Assembly (NCBI GenBank): GCA_965199705.1
Contig: OZ241359.1
Coordinates: 1,240,001 to 1,304,000, forward strand
Length of the DNA: 64,000 bases
Source of the DNA: Azophilus sp965199705
Lineage (GTDB): Bacteria > Pseudomonadota > Gammaproteobacteria > Pseudomonadales > Azotimanducaceae
Reading direction: 5' to 3'
Numbering within the stretch: the first letter of the stretch is position 1; each line of letters starts with the position of its first letter. Under the pieces are notes generated by a model. That model saw nothing but the letters and a program-made list of their open reading frames with translations, made no database searches and was not told the DNA's origin. The position numbers and the translations under genes are program-made. Of this stretch, positions 21,711 through 30,049 are shown piece after piece.

Positions 21711-24194
21711 TTACCAGTTGGCGCTGAGTGTGACGCCGAAGGTCGTGCCACGACGCGGGGCGGCAATGAAGGCGCGGTAGTAGGTGCCGGCGTCGAGATA
21801 GCGCGTCACGTTGGCTGCGCTGTCTTCATCCGTGAGGTTGCGGCCCCAAAGGCGCAGGCTGTAGCGGTCGGACTCAAAGCCGATGCGGGCATTCACCAGG
21901 GTGGTGTCGCCGGTCTCCGCCAGGTTATGCACCTGTGCAAACTTGCTGGATTCATGGCTCAGGCTGACCCCGGCAAACCAGCCCCAGCCATTGCCGAGAG
22001 AGCGCCGCATTTCTGCGTCTGCGAACAGCATGTGCTCGGCGGAGCGAGGAATCTGCCGATCTTCGATGGAGCCGAAGATGGCGTCGCCGGTGTTGCAGCG
22101 GTCCAATGACGGGAACTGATTGCCGGTCGAGCAGTTGGTCAGGCCATCGTCTGCCACGTCCAGCAGCACGCCCTCGTTCTGGTCCACGCCGGCGGTGAAC
22201 TCGGCATCCGTCCAGGCGTAATTCAGCATCATGGTCAGGCCGGGCATCGCTTCCGGCCTGGCGGTCAGCTCGATCTCCAGGCCGTAGATGTCTGCGTCAC
22301 CTGCGTTCACGGTGGCCGAGTCCGGCGTGCCGGTAGCCGAAAGCACGTTCTGGGTGAGCTGATAGCCCTCGACCTCGTTGAAGAAGGCAGCGACATTGGC
22401 CACTACCTGGCCGCCGGCCAGGGTGTTCTTGGCGCCGATCTCGATGCTGTTGGCGTCTTCTTCATCAAAGGTGGGAATGCCCGACTCGATGGCTTCGCTG
22501 CCATTGAAGCCGCCCGGCTTGGTGCCCTGGGCGTAAGCCAGATAGAGCATGTGGTTGTCGTTGGGCCGCCAGTCGAGCGTGACCCGGGGCAGGAAGCGGT
22601 CGAAGCTGGCCTTGGCGTTCAAGTCCGGCGCCGCATCGCCGCCTAATGCCTGGTCGATGAAGCGCAGCGTCACACGCTCGTCCTGATAGCGGGCCTCGGC
22701 GCTCAGCCGCACCTGCTCGGTCAGGTCGAAGGACGCCAGACCAAATACAGCCGTGTTCTTCAGGCCGTTCCATGTCTGATCCCGAGAGATGCTGGGGTTG
22801 TATCCAAACAACGGAACCCCTGCAACGCAAGCTGGGTTGGCGGCACAAGCAGCTCTGATTCGCCCCACGGCAGCGCCGAAATTGGCCTGGCCCTGCGCCA
22901 TTTGGGCGTCGCTGATCTGCCGGTTGTCTGCGATATGGATGTCCTGATCAAAGTGATAGAAGCCGAGCAGGCCGAAGAAACGATCTCCGGTCCAGGCCAT
23001 CTGTAGCTCCTGCGACCAGCTATCCGTCTCGCTGTTGTTGGCAAAGGTGAAATCGACAGGAAGATTTCTAGCAGTGCTCACAAAGGCCCATGCACCCGGG
23101 AAAATAAACCGAGCCGGGAATCCGTTCGGCGTGGCTAACGGGAAATGGAACGACCCGCTGCCATAGTCGGCATCGAACAACTGGCTGTAATCGCGCTTGT
23201 TGTGGCCGGTAATGGAGGTCAGGGTTAGCTGGTCGTTGATATCCCAGGTCGCCTTCAGGCTGAGCTGCAGGTTGTCATCGTTCAGGCCTGCGCCGGGCGC
23301 CTGAAATGGCCAATCCGTATTCACTTCGTCTGCCGCGACCGTGCCACAGAAGTAGCGGCCGGTGCCGCCGTAAAAGCCGCCATTGTCCGTGAAGCAGTTG
23401 TTGTTGGCGGGGTCCGTGACAGTCACGGCTGGCTGGCCATCGCGCCGCTCGCCATAGTAGGCGCGGGCGCGCAAATTCAGTTGATCGCTTGCCTGGATGT
23501 CAAGCACGCCGGAAATCGACTGTGATTCCTGCTCGCCGATGTCGGAGTCGTCATACACGTTCGTGAACGGGCTGTTCAGCTCGTAGTGGCGCACGGACAG
23601 GCCGCCGGCAATCCGATCACTCAGTGGGCCGGAGACGGACGCAGCGATCCGATACTCGCCGTCTTCGGCGATCTCGGCGCTGATCTGGCCGCCCATCTCC
23701 TCGCCGGGTGAGCGGGTAACGATGTTGATGGCGCCGGAATAGGTGTTGCGTCCGTAGAGTGCGCTCTGCGGCCCCTTGACCACCTCGATGCGCTCCACCT
23801 GGCCGAGATCGTAGTCGCTGATCGGCGTCGAGATATACACCCCGTCGATGAAGTAGGCGACGCCCGATTCGCCGAGGATGTTCGCCTGGCCGCGAATCAC
23901 CGGCCGGTTGGAGGCACGGGTGAACTCGTCATCGAAGATCAGCCCGGCCGTCAGCTTGGCGACGTCCGCCAGGCTGTTCAAGCCGAAGTCGTCGATCTGC
24001 TGCGCGCTCACAGCGGTGATGGCCACCGGCGTATCCTGGAGGCTCTCCTCCACCTTGCGCGCGGTCACCAGGACTTCCTCGACCGTGCCTGCCGCTTCTT
24101 CGGCGGCATGGGATGCAGTCACGCCGACCAGCGGCAGCACGGCTGCAATGGCTATCCAGAGCCGGCTGGCTCTTGCAATGATCGAATCGTTCAT
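21711..24194 (-). CDS. TonB-dependent outer-membrane receptor
   Basis: 827 residues from MNDSIIARASRLWI, with ggagac before the start and a signal peptide ending near SHAAEEA. A TonB box-like EEVLVTAR starts the mature part, followed by the plug domain (DTPVAITAVSAQQIDDFG, then VYISTPISDYDLGQVERIEV and GPQSALYGRNTYSGAINI) and a 22-strand barrel ending in GTTFGVTLSANW with a terminal aromatic residue. Such receptors pull large or scarce ligands across the outer membrane using TonB energy. The divergent promoter carries the shared 18-bp palindrome, so it probably imports the substrate of the catabolic island. Confidence 0.95.
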   Translation of the reverse strand: MNDSIIARASRLWIAIAAVLPLVGVTASHAAEEAAGTVEEVLVTARKVEESLQDTPVAITAVSAQQIDDFGLNSLADVAKLTAGLIFDDEFTRASNRPVIRGQANILGESGVAYFIDGVYISTPISDYDLGQVERIEVVKGPQSALYGRNTYSGAINIVTRSPGEEMGGQISAEIAEDGEYRIAASVSGPLSDRIAGGLSVRHYELNSPFTNVYDDSDIGEQESQSISGVLDIQASDQLNLRARAYYGERRDGQPAVTVTDPANNNCFTDNGGFYGGTGRYFCGTVAADEVNTDWPFQAPGAGLNDDNLQLSLKATWDINDQLTLTSITGHNKRDYSQLFDADYGSGSFHFPLATPNGFPARFIFPGAWAFVSTARNLPVDFTFANNSETDSWSQELQMAWTGDRFFGLLGFYHFDQDIHIADNRQISDAQMAQGQANFGAAVGRIRAACAANPACVAGVPLFGYNPSISRDQTWNGLKNTAVFGLASFDLTEQVRLSAEARYQDERVTLRFIDQALGGDAAPDLNAKASFDRFLPRVTLDWRPNDNHMLYLAYAQGTKPGGFNGSEAIESGIPTFDEEDANSIEIGAKNTLAGGQVVANVAAFFNEVEGYQLTQNVLSATGTPDSATVNAGDADIYGLEIELTARPEAMPGLTMMLNYAWTDAEFTAGVDQNEGVLLDVADDGLTNCSTGNQFPSLDRCNTGDAIFGSIEDRQIPRSAEHMLFADAEMRRSLGNGWGWFAGVSLSHESSKFAQVHNLAETGDTTLVNARIGFESDRYSLRLWGRNLTDEDSAANVTRYLDAGTYYRAFIAAPRRGTTFGVTLSANW

Positions 24195-24328
24195 GGGCTG
24201 TCTCCTGTGCATTCCCTCGATTTTCCACTGGCGGGCCAGTTGCGGCCACCCGGCCCAGCGATGCCGGAAAGCCGACCTTCGCCTTCAGCCGCAACCGGCG
24301 CGTCTGCCCCGATCTCGGCTGCTTTGCT

Positions 24329-24346
24329 ATATTGATATATCATTAT
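24329..24346. promoter_or_regulatory. Putative operator site 1 of the catabolic regulon
   Basis: atattgatatatcattat, symmetric apart from one central-flank pair. Core TGA-TATA-TCA. It lies between the TonB receptor (minus) and the small gene at 24462 (plus), 135 bases before the receptor start. Three related sites are at 27475, 33748 and 39669. Confidence 0.65.
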
Positions 24347-24461
24347 GCGGTAATGCAAGCGCCCGAGGCTGTTTCTGCCGTCTTTTTTCGTGCGACCATG
24401 GCGCAGAACTGTCGCAGCGCAGATTTCGGGCCGACGCCAGCAAGGAGCAGGAGCAAGCAAT

Positions 24462-24926
24462 ATGAGCGACATCCGCAACGACATGCCGGTTCTCGTGCGA
24501 CACGAGGGCGAGTGGCGCGGGGAGTATGTGCACCTGGACGCCGACAACAAGGTGATTGACCGACACGCCTCGCACCTGGTCTGCGGTTTCCCGGAGAGCG
24601 GCGAGTACGAGTACTTCCAGACCAACACCTACACCTGGGAAGACGGCAAGCGCGAAGAACTGAGCTTGCCGGCGCACTATCGGGACGGACGCATCTGGTG
24701 GGACAACGAGCGCATCGTCGGTTCAGCCTGGGAGGCGGACCCGCGCTGCATCATGCTGAGCTGGACGCGCAAGGACCTGCCGGGCAGCTACCTCTACGAG
24801 ATGATCCAGATCAACGATGCCAATGACAAGCGTGGCCGCACCTGGCACTGGTTCGTGGACGATGAGCTGGTGCGTCGCACCTGCATCAGGGAACAGCGGA
24901 CTGCTGGGCCGCCCAAGCGTCAATGA
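24462..24926 (+). CDS. Hypothetical protein, lipocalin-like (possibly DUF3598-type)
   Basis: 154 residues from MSDIRNDMPVLVRHEGEWRG with aaggag before the start. It is rich in short beta strands and Trp/Tyr (GEWRGEYVHLDADN, YEYFQTNTYTWEDGKREE, DGRIWWDNERI, then SGLY-like repeats), which resembles small lipocalin-like beta-barrels such as DUF3598. There is no signal peptide, so it is probably cytoplasmic. It is divergent from the TonB receptor, shares its regulatory region, and its last 41 bases overlap the convergent hydrolase gene. A ligand-binding role is possible; no function is known. Confidence 0.6.
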   Translation: MSDIRNDMPVLVRHEGEWRGEYVHLDADNKVIDRHASHLVCGFPESGEYEYFQTNTYTWEDGKREELSLPAHYRDGRIWWDNERIVGSAWEADPRCIMLSWTRKDLPGSYLYEMIQINDANDKRGRTWHWFVDDELVRRTCIREQRTAGPPKRQ

Positions 24927-25824
24927 TGTCCGAGGCGCTGGCGGACCAGACGCCGAGGCTGCCCTTGATGTGACCGAGCGCTGCCTCCAGGGCGGCGATC
25001 CGGTGTGGTTGGCCGAGCAGCCAGGGGTGGATGTTCAGGGCCAGCAGCTTGCCGCGCCCGTCTGCGGCTGCTTCCGCCAGCAGGAAGTCGCAGGCGTCCT
25101 GCACCTGGGCTGCGTACTCCCATTCCGAGTGCAGGCTGGTCTGCAACAGGAATTGATCGTCGAGTTCCAGTGACAAGGGCAGGGCGATCAGGCTGCCGGT
25201 TCGGGTGCGAAAGCGATAGGGCGCCTCGTCGTTGATCCAGTCGCCCATATAGCGGATGCCCTGATCCGCCAGCAGGTCCGGCGTCTTCTCGCTCTGCGAG
25301 CGGGCCGGGCTCAGCCAGCCATCGATCCGGCGCCCGGTCGCGGCGCGCAGCGTGGAAAGGGCGCGCTCGATCAGCGCTGATTCCTCGGATTCCGAGAGCC
25401 CTGAGTGATGTGGCGTCGCCATGCTCCAGGAATGGGCAAGGATTTCGTTGTCGCGCGCCAGCAGCCGCTCCAGCAGCTGCGGACAATGCTCGGCAATGGC
25501 TGCGCTGACCGCGAACGTGGGCGTGACGCCAGCCGCGTCCAGCGCCTCCAGGCAGCGCACGATGCCGACACGATTGCCGTAGTCGCGCAAACTGAAATGG
25601 CGCAGATCCGGATAGGGGGTGCGCATCCCGCCCGGCGGCGGGAAGGGTTGGTTGCCCTGGTTCAGGGGAAAGAACTCCACAGCCACATTCACCCAGAGGG
25701 CGACCCGGGCGCCATCCGGCCAGACCACGGGGCTGCGCTCGGCCAGCATGGACCAGTCGTAGCGATCATGATCCATGCCATATCGGCGATGCGGGTAGGC
25801 GAGGTAGGCGGAATCCAGCGGCAT
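24886..25824 (-). CDS. Polysaccharide-deacetylase-family (PuuE/imidase-type) hydrolase 1
   Basis: 312 residues from MPLDSAYLAYPHRRYGMDHD; the start is two bases after the stop of the next hydrolase gene, indicating translational coupling. It belongs to the polysaccharide deacetylase superfamily but matches the PuuE allantoinase/imidase branch: RDYGNRVGIVRCLEALDAAGV, then NEILAHSWSMATPHHSGLSE and GWLSPARSQSEKTPDLLA. This branch hydrolyses cyclic amides (allantoin, cyclic imides) instead of acetylated sugars and lacks the TFDDG metal motif of NodB enzymes, as here. Exact substrate unknown. It is the last gene of an operon with a second PuuE-type hydrolase and an amidase. Confidence 0.82.
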   Translation of the reverse strand: MPLDSAYLAYPHRRYGMDHDRYDWSMLAERSPVVWPDGARVALWVNVAVEFFPLNQGNQPFPPPGGMRTPYPDLRHFSLRDYGNRVGIVRCLEALDAAGVTPTFAVSAAIAEHCPQLLERLLARDNEILAHSWSMATPHHSGLSESEESALIERALSTLRAATGRRIDGWLSPARSQSEKTPDLLADQGIRYMGDWINDEAPYRFRTRTGSLIALPLSLELDDQFLLQTSLHSEWEYAAQVQDACDFLLAEAAADGRGKLLALNIHPWLLGQPHRIAALEAALGHIKGSLGVWSASASDIIDAWAAQQSAVP

Positions 25825-25826
25825 GG

Positions 25827-26711
25827 TCAATCGCCAGGGTAGTGGGTCAGAAAATGCTCGGCGATTTCGCGCCCGGTGGTCAGCCAGACGTCGCTGTGTC
25901 CGGTAATGTGCGCCAGTGCTGTCTCGAAGGCGCGCAGGCGATGCGGATGCGCCACCTGGTAGGCGTGCAGTGGCACGCACATCACCGTGCCGCCGGCCTC
26001 GCCCTCCGCGTACAGCCGATCGAACGCCTGGCGGAGCATGTCCCCGTAGCGCCTGGGCTCGACGCGATTCACCACATAGGCGATGGTGTCGTTGAGTTCC
26101 AGAGAGTAGGGCACGGACACAAACGGCTTGCCGGAGCGCACCCGCACGGGGGTCGGCTGATCGTCATGGAACAGGTCGCAGGTATAGATGCCGCCGGCTT
26201 CGGCAAACAGATCCAGAGTGCGTTCCGTATGCGTGAGGGCCGGCGCCAGGTAGCCGGCGCACTGCTGGCCCGTGTGTCGGCGGATGGCGGCGATCGAGTC
26301 TTCGATCATCTCGCGTTCCTGAGCCTCGCTCATGCCGTAGGTGTAGCGGGTGTTGTAGATGCCGTGGCTGAAGAACTCCCAGTCGCGCTTGACGCACAGG
26401 TCGATGATCTCCGGGTGATGGTCGCAGAGGGCGGCCGACAGGCTCACCGAGCCGCGCACGCCATACTTGTCCAGCACTTCCATCATGCGCAGATGCCCCA
26501 CTCGATTGCCGTAATCGCGGGTGGCGTAGCCCTGCACATCGGGCAGCGGACGCGGCCAGGCTTGACGCTGCGGATTCGGCGGCGGGCGCAGTTCATAGAA
26601 TTCGATATTTGGCGCAACCCAGAACGCCAGGCGGGCGCCGCCCGGCCAGCGGATCGGCAGCCGCTGATCCCAGGGCCGCCAGCCGTAGAGGTCGAGCGAT
26701 TCCCGCATCAA
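25827..26711 (-). CDS. Polysaccharide-deacetylase-family (PuuE/imidase-type) hydrolase 2
   Basis: 294 residues from MMRESLDLYGWRPWDQRLP. It is closely related in layout to its neighbour: ATRDYGNRVGHLRMMEVLDK, EFFSHGIYNTRYTYGMSE, GYLAPALTHTERTLDLFAE and SVPYSLELNDTIAY. These are the same blocks as in PuuE-type allantoinases, with VPYSLELND being particularly diagnostic. The start overlaps the stop of the upstream amidase gene by four bases (ATGA). Two such proteins in one operon may form a heteromer or act on two related cyclic substrates. Confidence 0.85.
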   Translation of the reverse strand: MMRESLDLYGWRPWDQRLPIRWPGGARLAFWVAPNIEFYELRPPPNPQRQAWPRPLPDVQGYATRDYGNRVGHLRMMEVLDKYGVRGSVSLSAALCDHHPEIIDLCVKRDWEFFSHGIYNTRYTYGMSEAQEREMIEDSIAAIRRHTGQQCAGYLAPALTHTERTLDLFAEAGGIYTCDLFHDDQPTPVRVRSGKPFVSVPYSLELNDTIAYVVNRVEPRRYGDMLRQAFDRLYAEGEAGGTVMCVPLHAYQVAHPHRLRAFETALAHITGHSDVWLTTGREIAEHFLTHYPGD

Positions 26712-27421
26712 AAGGGCGCGCGCCTGGCCTGGCGGATGGGCGGACAGCCCGGGTGCGCCTCGAACCAGGCCGCCACCGTTTGCTGCGATTCCACGTCTGC
26801 GTACTTCAGCATCAGATCACAGAGGTTCGCAAAGTGGGGGATTTCGTGCTTGTCGGCCACGCACTCCTCGACCACGATGGTGCGATAGCCGCGTGACAGG
26901 GCGTCCACGGCAGAGGCCCGCACGCAGCCGGAAGTGCTGCCGCCGGTCAGGATCAGGGTATCCACCTTGTGCCAGGTCAGCAGAGACACAATCGGGCTGT
27001 CGTGAAATACGCTCGGCATCCGCTTGTTGACCAGCGCGTCAAGGTTTGGATCCACCTCCAGGCGCGGGTCCAGCTCCGCTCTCGGGCTGCCGAGCTTGAT
27101 GTTCTGCAGGGAGTTTTCCGTATTCGTGCGCGTCCCCCAGACGCCGGCGTCATCGGCGTTGTCCATGTAGGCCACATGCGTCCAGATCACCGGCATCCCC
27201 TTGCTGCGCGCCAGCCTTGAGAGACGGTTGATGTACTCGATCTGGCGCGGGTCTGTCTGGTAGGCGGTGGCGAATGCGTCCAGGTCCGTGTAGGCGCGCT
27301 GCAGATCGATATTGACAAGCGCCGCCTTGTCGCCGAAGCCGAATCTGGCCCGATCTGGATTGGCCTTGATCCGGGCCCAGTATTGCCTGGGCGTGAGATC
27401 GGAATTTTCCATTCTGGGCAT
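26708..27421 (-). CDS. Isochorismatase-family amidohydrolase
   Basis: 237 residues from MPRMENSDLTPRQYWARIKA. The cysteine-hydrolase triad is visible: Asp in LVNIDLQRAYTD, Lys in LVNKRMPSVF and the nucleophile Cys in TGGSTSGCVRASAVDALSRG. The GSTSGCVRAS block is closest to the N-carbamoylsarcosine amidase and maleamate amidase branch, which release ammonia from half-amides or carbamoyl groups. It is first in an operon with two PuuE-type hydrolases, which suits a two-step ring opening and deamidation. It is divergent from the FAD oxidase with operator site 2 between them. MENSD, three codons later, is an alternative start. Confidence 0.87.
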   Translation of the reverse strand: MPRMENSDLTPRQYWARIKANPDRARFGFGDKAALVNIDLQRAYTDLDAFATAYQTDPRQIEYINRLSRLARSKGMPVIWTHVAYMDNADDAGVWGTRTNTENSLQNIKLGSPRAELDPRLEVDPNLDALVNKRMPSVFHDSPIVSLLTWHKVDTLILTGGSTSGCVRASAVDALSRGYRTIVVEECVADKHEIPHFANLCDLMLKYADVESQQTVAAWFEAHPGCPPIRQARRAPF

Positions 27422-27474
27422 GGCGGATACCTGGCGTCGGCGGCTTCGCCGACGGCTCATCCCAAGAGCAAAGC

Positions 27475-27492
27475 ATATTGACCGGTCAATAG
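27475..27492. promoter_or_regulatory. Putative operator site 2 of the catabolic regulon
   Basis: atattgaccggtcaatag; the inner 14 bases attgaccggtcaat form a perfect palindrome. It lies between the amidase operon (minus, start 27421) and the FAD oxidase gene (plus). Confidence 0.7.
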
Positions 27493-27560
27493 CAACTTGC
27501 GGCTATACTGCCGCCATCAGGCGCTGGCGTTGGCAGGTGACACCGGCGCGCAGGCAGACG

Positions 27561-29150
27561 GTGGAGGCGGGTCTGACGGCTCAGGCGACCATTCAGGATA
27601 TCGAGACTCTGGCGCAGGGCCTGCCAGCAGGCGTTCTCTCGCAGGATGCCGGGTTGTGCGAACTGTATGGCCAGGATGTCGCCGACGACCGGGCGCCGGT
27701 CGAAGCGGTGGCGCGCCCTGCCAGCACCGCCGACCTTGTGGCGGTGGTGCGCGCCGCGCGGGTCTCGGGCCGCGTGCTCGCGCCTCGGGGTGGCGGCATG
27801 TCCTACAGCAGCGGCTACCTCTGCTCGCATCCGCACACCTGGTGCGTTGACCTCTCGGCCATGGACCGGATTCGCGAGATCAACCGGGAAGACATGTATG
27901 TGACCGCGGAGGCTGGCTGTACCTGGCAGAGCCTGCACCAGGCGTTGGCGCCACTTGGCTTGCGCACTCCATTCTGGGGCACCCTGTCTGGCCTCAAGGC
28001 AACCATCGGCGGCGGTCTTTCCCAGAACAGCGCTTTCTGGGGCAGCGCCCGGCACGGCGCCGCCGTGGATTCGCTGATCGGCCTGGAAGTAGTGCTGGCG
28101 AGCGGCGAGGTGCTGCATACCGGGTCTTCAGCGCAACTGCACGCAACCCCCTTTTTCCGTCACTACGGGCCGGACCTCACCGGGCTCTTCGCAGGCGACA
28201 CCGGCGCCTTCGGCATCAAGGCGGCGGCGACCCTGAAACTGTTGCCGGATACCCGAGGCCGCGCCTGGGTGAGCTTCGACTTTCCGCACCATGTAGCGCT
28301 CTTTGCCGCCCTGTCCGAGGTTTCCCGCCAGGGTCTGACCGACGCTGGCTTCGCCTTCGATCCGACGATGCAGGCGCAACGCATGAAGCGTGAGTCCCTG
28401 CTTACCGATGTCAAGGCGCTCGGCCAGGTGATGACGGCCCAGAACGGACTGCTCAAGGGAATCAAGGCTGGCGTCCGGGTGGCGGCAGCGGGCCGTCGTT
28501 TTGTCGATGAATCCCGCTTTGCGGCCCACTTCATGGTTGAGGAGCGGCTGCAGGAAACGGCGGATGCGGGCGCAGCCGCAATACGCCAGATTTGCCGGGA
28601 CGCCGGCGGCCGGGAGGTGGAAAACACCGTGCCCAAGGTGGCGCGGGCAAATCCCTTTGCGCCGCTGAACTCCATGATTGGGCCGGCTGGCGAGAGATGG
28701 CTACCGGTGCACGGGATCGTGGCGCACTCAAGGGCGGTTGCAGTGCATGAGGCGATTGAAGCGCTGTTTGCGCGTCACGCCAGCGCCATGCAAGACCTGA
28801 AGATTCGCCACGGCGCCCTGTTTACCACGGTGGACGCCAATGGCTTTCTGATCGAACCGGTGTTCTACTGGCCGGATGCGCTCAACAGCTTGCATCGGCA
28901 GAGCGTTGAGGACAGGGTGCTGCGCCGGGTCAACCAGTTTCCCGAAAACCTGCCCGCCCGAGAACTCGTGATGCGATTGCGCGCCGAGATCACGGCGCTG
29001 TTTCGAGACCAGGGCGCGGTGCATCTGCAAATCGGTCGGCACTATCTCTATCAGGAAGGTCTTGAGGCGCCGGCCAGACAAACCCTGATTGCCCTCAAGC
29101 AATTGCTGGACCCGGACGGCATCATCAATCCGGGCGCGCTCGGTCTTTAG
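27561..29150 (+). CDS. FAD-binding (PCMH-type) oxidase/dehydrogenase
   Basis: About 529 residues from a GTG at 27561; the start is uncertain because the open frame runs back through the neighbouring regulatory region. An FAD-binding type-4 domain covers residues about 40-230: RPASTADLVAVVRAARVSG, VLAPRGGGMSYSSGY, the pyrophosphate-binding VTAEAGCTWQSLHQAL and GGGLSQNSAFWG. A C-terminal FAD-oxidase domain ends with LLDPDGIINPGALGL. The family includes glycolate oxidase GlcD, D-lactate dehydrogenase and 4-cresol/vanillyl-alcohol oxidases. The substrate is probably a hydroxy compound of the local pathway. The GntR regulator follows after 23 bases. Confidence 0.87.
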   Translation: MEAGLTAQATIQDIETLAQGLPAGVLSQDAGLCELYGQDVADDRAPVEAVARPASTADLVAVVRAARVSGRVLAPRGGGMSYSSGYLCSHPHTWCVDLSAMDRIREINREDMYVTAEAGCTWQSLHQALAPLGLRTPFWGTLSGLKATIGGGLSQNSAFWGSARHGAAVDSLIGLEVVLASGEVLHTGSSAQLHATPFFRHYGPDLTGLFAGDTGAFGIKAAATLKLLPDTRGRAWVSFDFPHHVALFAALSEVSRQGLTDAGFAFDPTMQAQRMKRESLLTDVKALGQVMTAQNGLLKGIKAGVRVAAAGRRFVDESRFAAHFMVEERLQETADAGAAAIRQICRDAGGREVENTVPKVARANPFAPLNSMIGPAGERWLPVHGIVAHSRAVAVHEAIEALFARHASAMQDLKIRHGALFTTVDANGFLIEPVFYWPDALNSLHRQSVEDRVLRRVNQFPENLPARELVMRLRAEITALFRDQGAVHLQIGRHYLYQEGLEAPARQTLIALKQLLDPDGIINPGALGL

Positions 29151-29173
29151 CCAAGCATCAAACCAGGACCCAG

Positions 29174-29956
29174 ATGACCGACATCCATCAGTACTTCACG
29201 CCAGTCGAACTCGGCTCACTGCGGGCGGACGGGCCGATTCCCCTGTATCACCAGTTGTATCAGCTCCTGAAGCTGCGCATTCAGTCCGGCGAGCTGAGCC
29301 AGGGCGCGCGCCTGCCGACAGAAGCCGGCCTTTCGGAGGGCTTCGGCGTCTCCCGGGTGACCGTCAAGCGCGCCATGGACCTGCTGATGAGCCAGGGGTA
29401 TATCGAGCGCAAGCGAGCCAAGGGCAGCTATGTGATCTTCCAGCAGCCGGATTCTGAAGTGGATGCGCCATTGGTGGGCATGCTGGAGAAACTTGCGCGC
29501 ATGTCACGCACCACCCGTGTGCGTGTTCTGCACATCGAACGCCGGCTGCCGCCCGCGCATATCGTCAGCGATATGCGGATGCCGGCGGATGAGCGCGTCC
29601 ATCATGTTGTGCGGGTGCGCTCACGCGAGGACGGCGTGCCCTTCGCTTACTATCAGAGCTGGACGCGCGGCATCGCCAAGGGGTTTACCGCCGCCAATAT
29701 CGAACGCCGCCAGCGGTTTGCGATCATGCAGGAAAATGGCCACCGGATCGCGCACATCGAGCAGTTTCTGAGTGCGGCAGCCGCGCCGCCGCCGGTGGCG
29801 GAGCAGCTTGACCTGGCGCCAGGGGATCCGGTGCTTACCCTGGTGCGGCATACCTTTGACGAGCAGGGCGAGGTGGTGGACTTGCTGGACTGCCAGTACC
29901 ACACCGGGCACTTCCACTACCGCATGCGGCTCTCCATGGCGGACTTTGCCGGCTGA
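29174..29956 (+). CDS. GntR-family (HutC/UTRA subfamily) transcriptional regulator
   Basis: 260 residues. Residues about 20-90 form the winged helix: PLYHQLYQLLKLRIQSGEL, LPTEAGLSEGFGVSRVTVKR and GYIERKRAKGSYV. Residues about 105-250 form a UTRA ligand-binding domain (VRVRSREDGVPFAYYQSWT, then LTLVRHTFDEQGEVVDLLDC). Such proteins repress catabolic operons until a pathway intermediate binds. It lies centrally in the island and downstream of the FAD oxidase, and is the only regulator seen there, so it is the best candidate to bind the four 18-bp palindromes. That assignment is inference. Confidence 0.92.
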   Translation: MTDIHQYFTPVELGSLRADGPIPLYHQLYQLLKLRIQSGELSQGARLPTEAGLSEGFGVSRVTVKRAMDLLMSQGYIERKRAKGSYVIFQQPDSEVDAPLVGMLEKLARMSRTTRVRVLHIERRLPPAHIVSDMRMPADERVHHVVRVRSREDGVPFAYYQSWTRGIAKGFTAANIERRQRFAIMQENGHRIAHIEQFLSAAAAPPPVAEQLDLAPGDPVLTLVRHTFDEQGEVVDLLDCQYHTGHFHYRMRLSMADFAG

Positions 29957-29997
29957 CCAGCTCGCCTGGCAGTGGGCCTGGCAAGTGCAGTGCGGTC

Positions 29998-30036
29998 CTG
30001 AGAACTTCGAATTCGTTATCATGGGGTGATGCCCGC
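29998..30036 (+). repeat. Remnant 3' end of an AAA-ATPase-like/PD-(D/E)XK gene (direct repeat left)
   Basis: 39 bases matching 31584-31622 at 33 positions. They read ENFEF-VIMG-stop, the same ending as the following gene (ENFEF-ATIQ-stop), and share the trailing gtgatgcccgc. It therefore looks like the tail of an older copy of the same gene. Confidence 0.75.
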
Positions 30037-30049
30037 CATCTGAACCGCC

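Noticed and set aside
24886..26711. True polysaccharide deacetylases (NodB type)
   Set aside because: The TFDDG metal motif is missing and the sequence blocks match the PuuE/imidase branch acting on cyclic amides.
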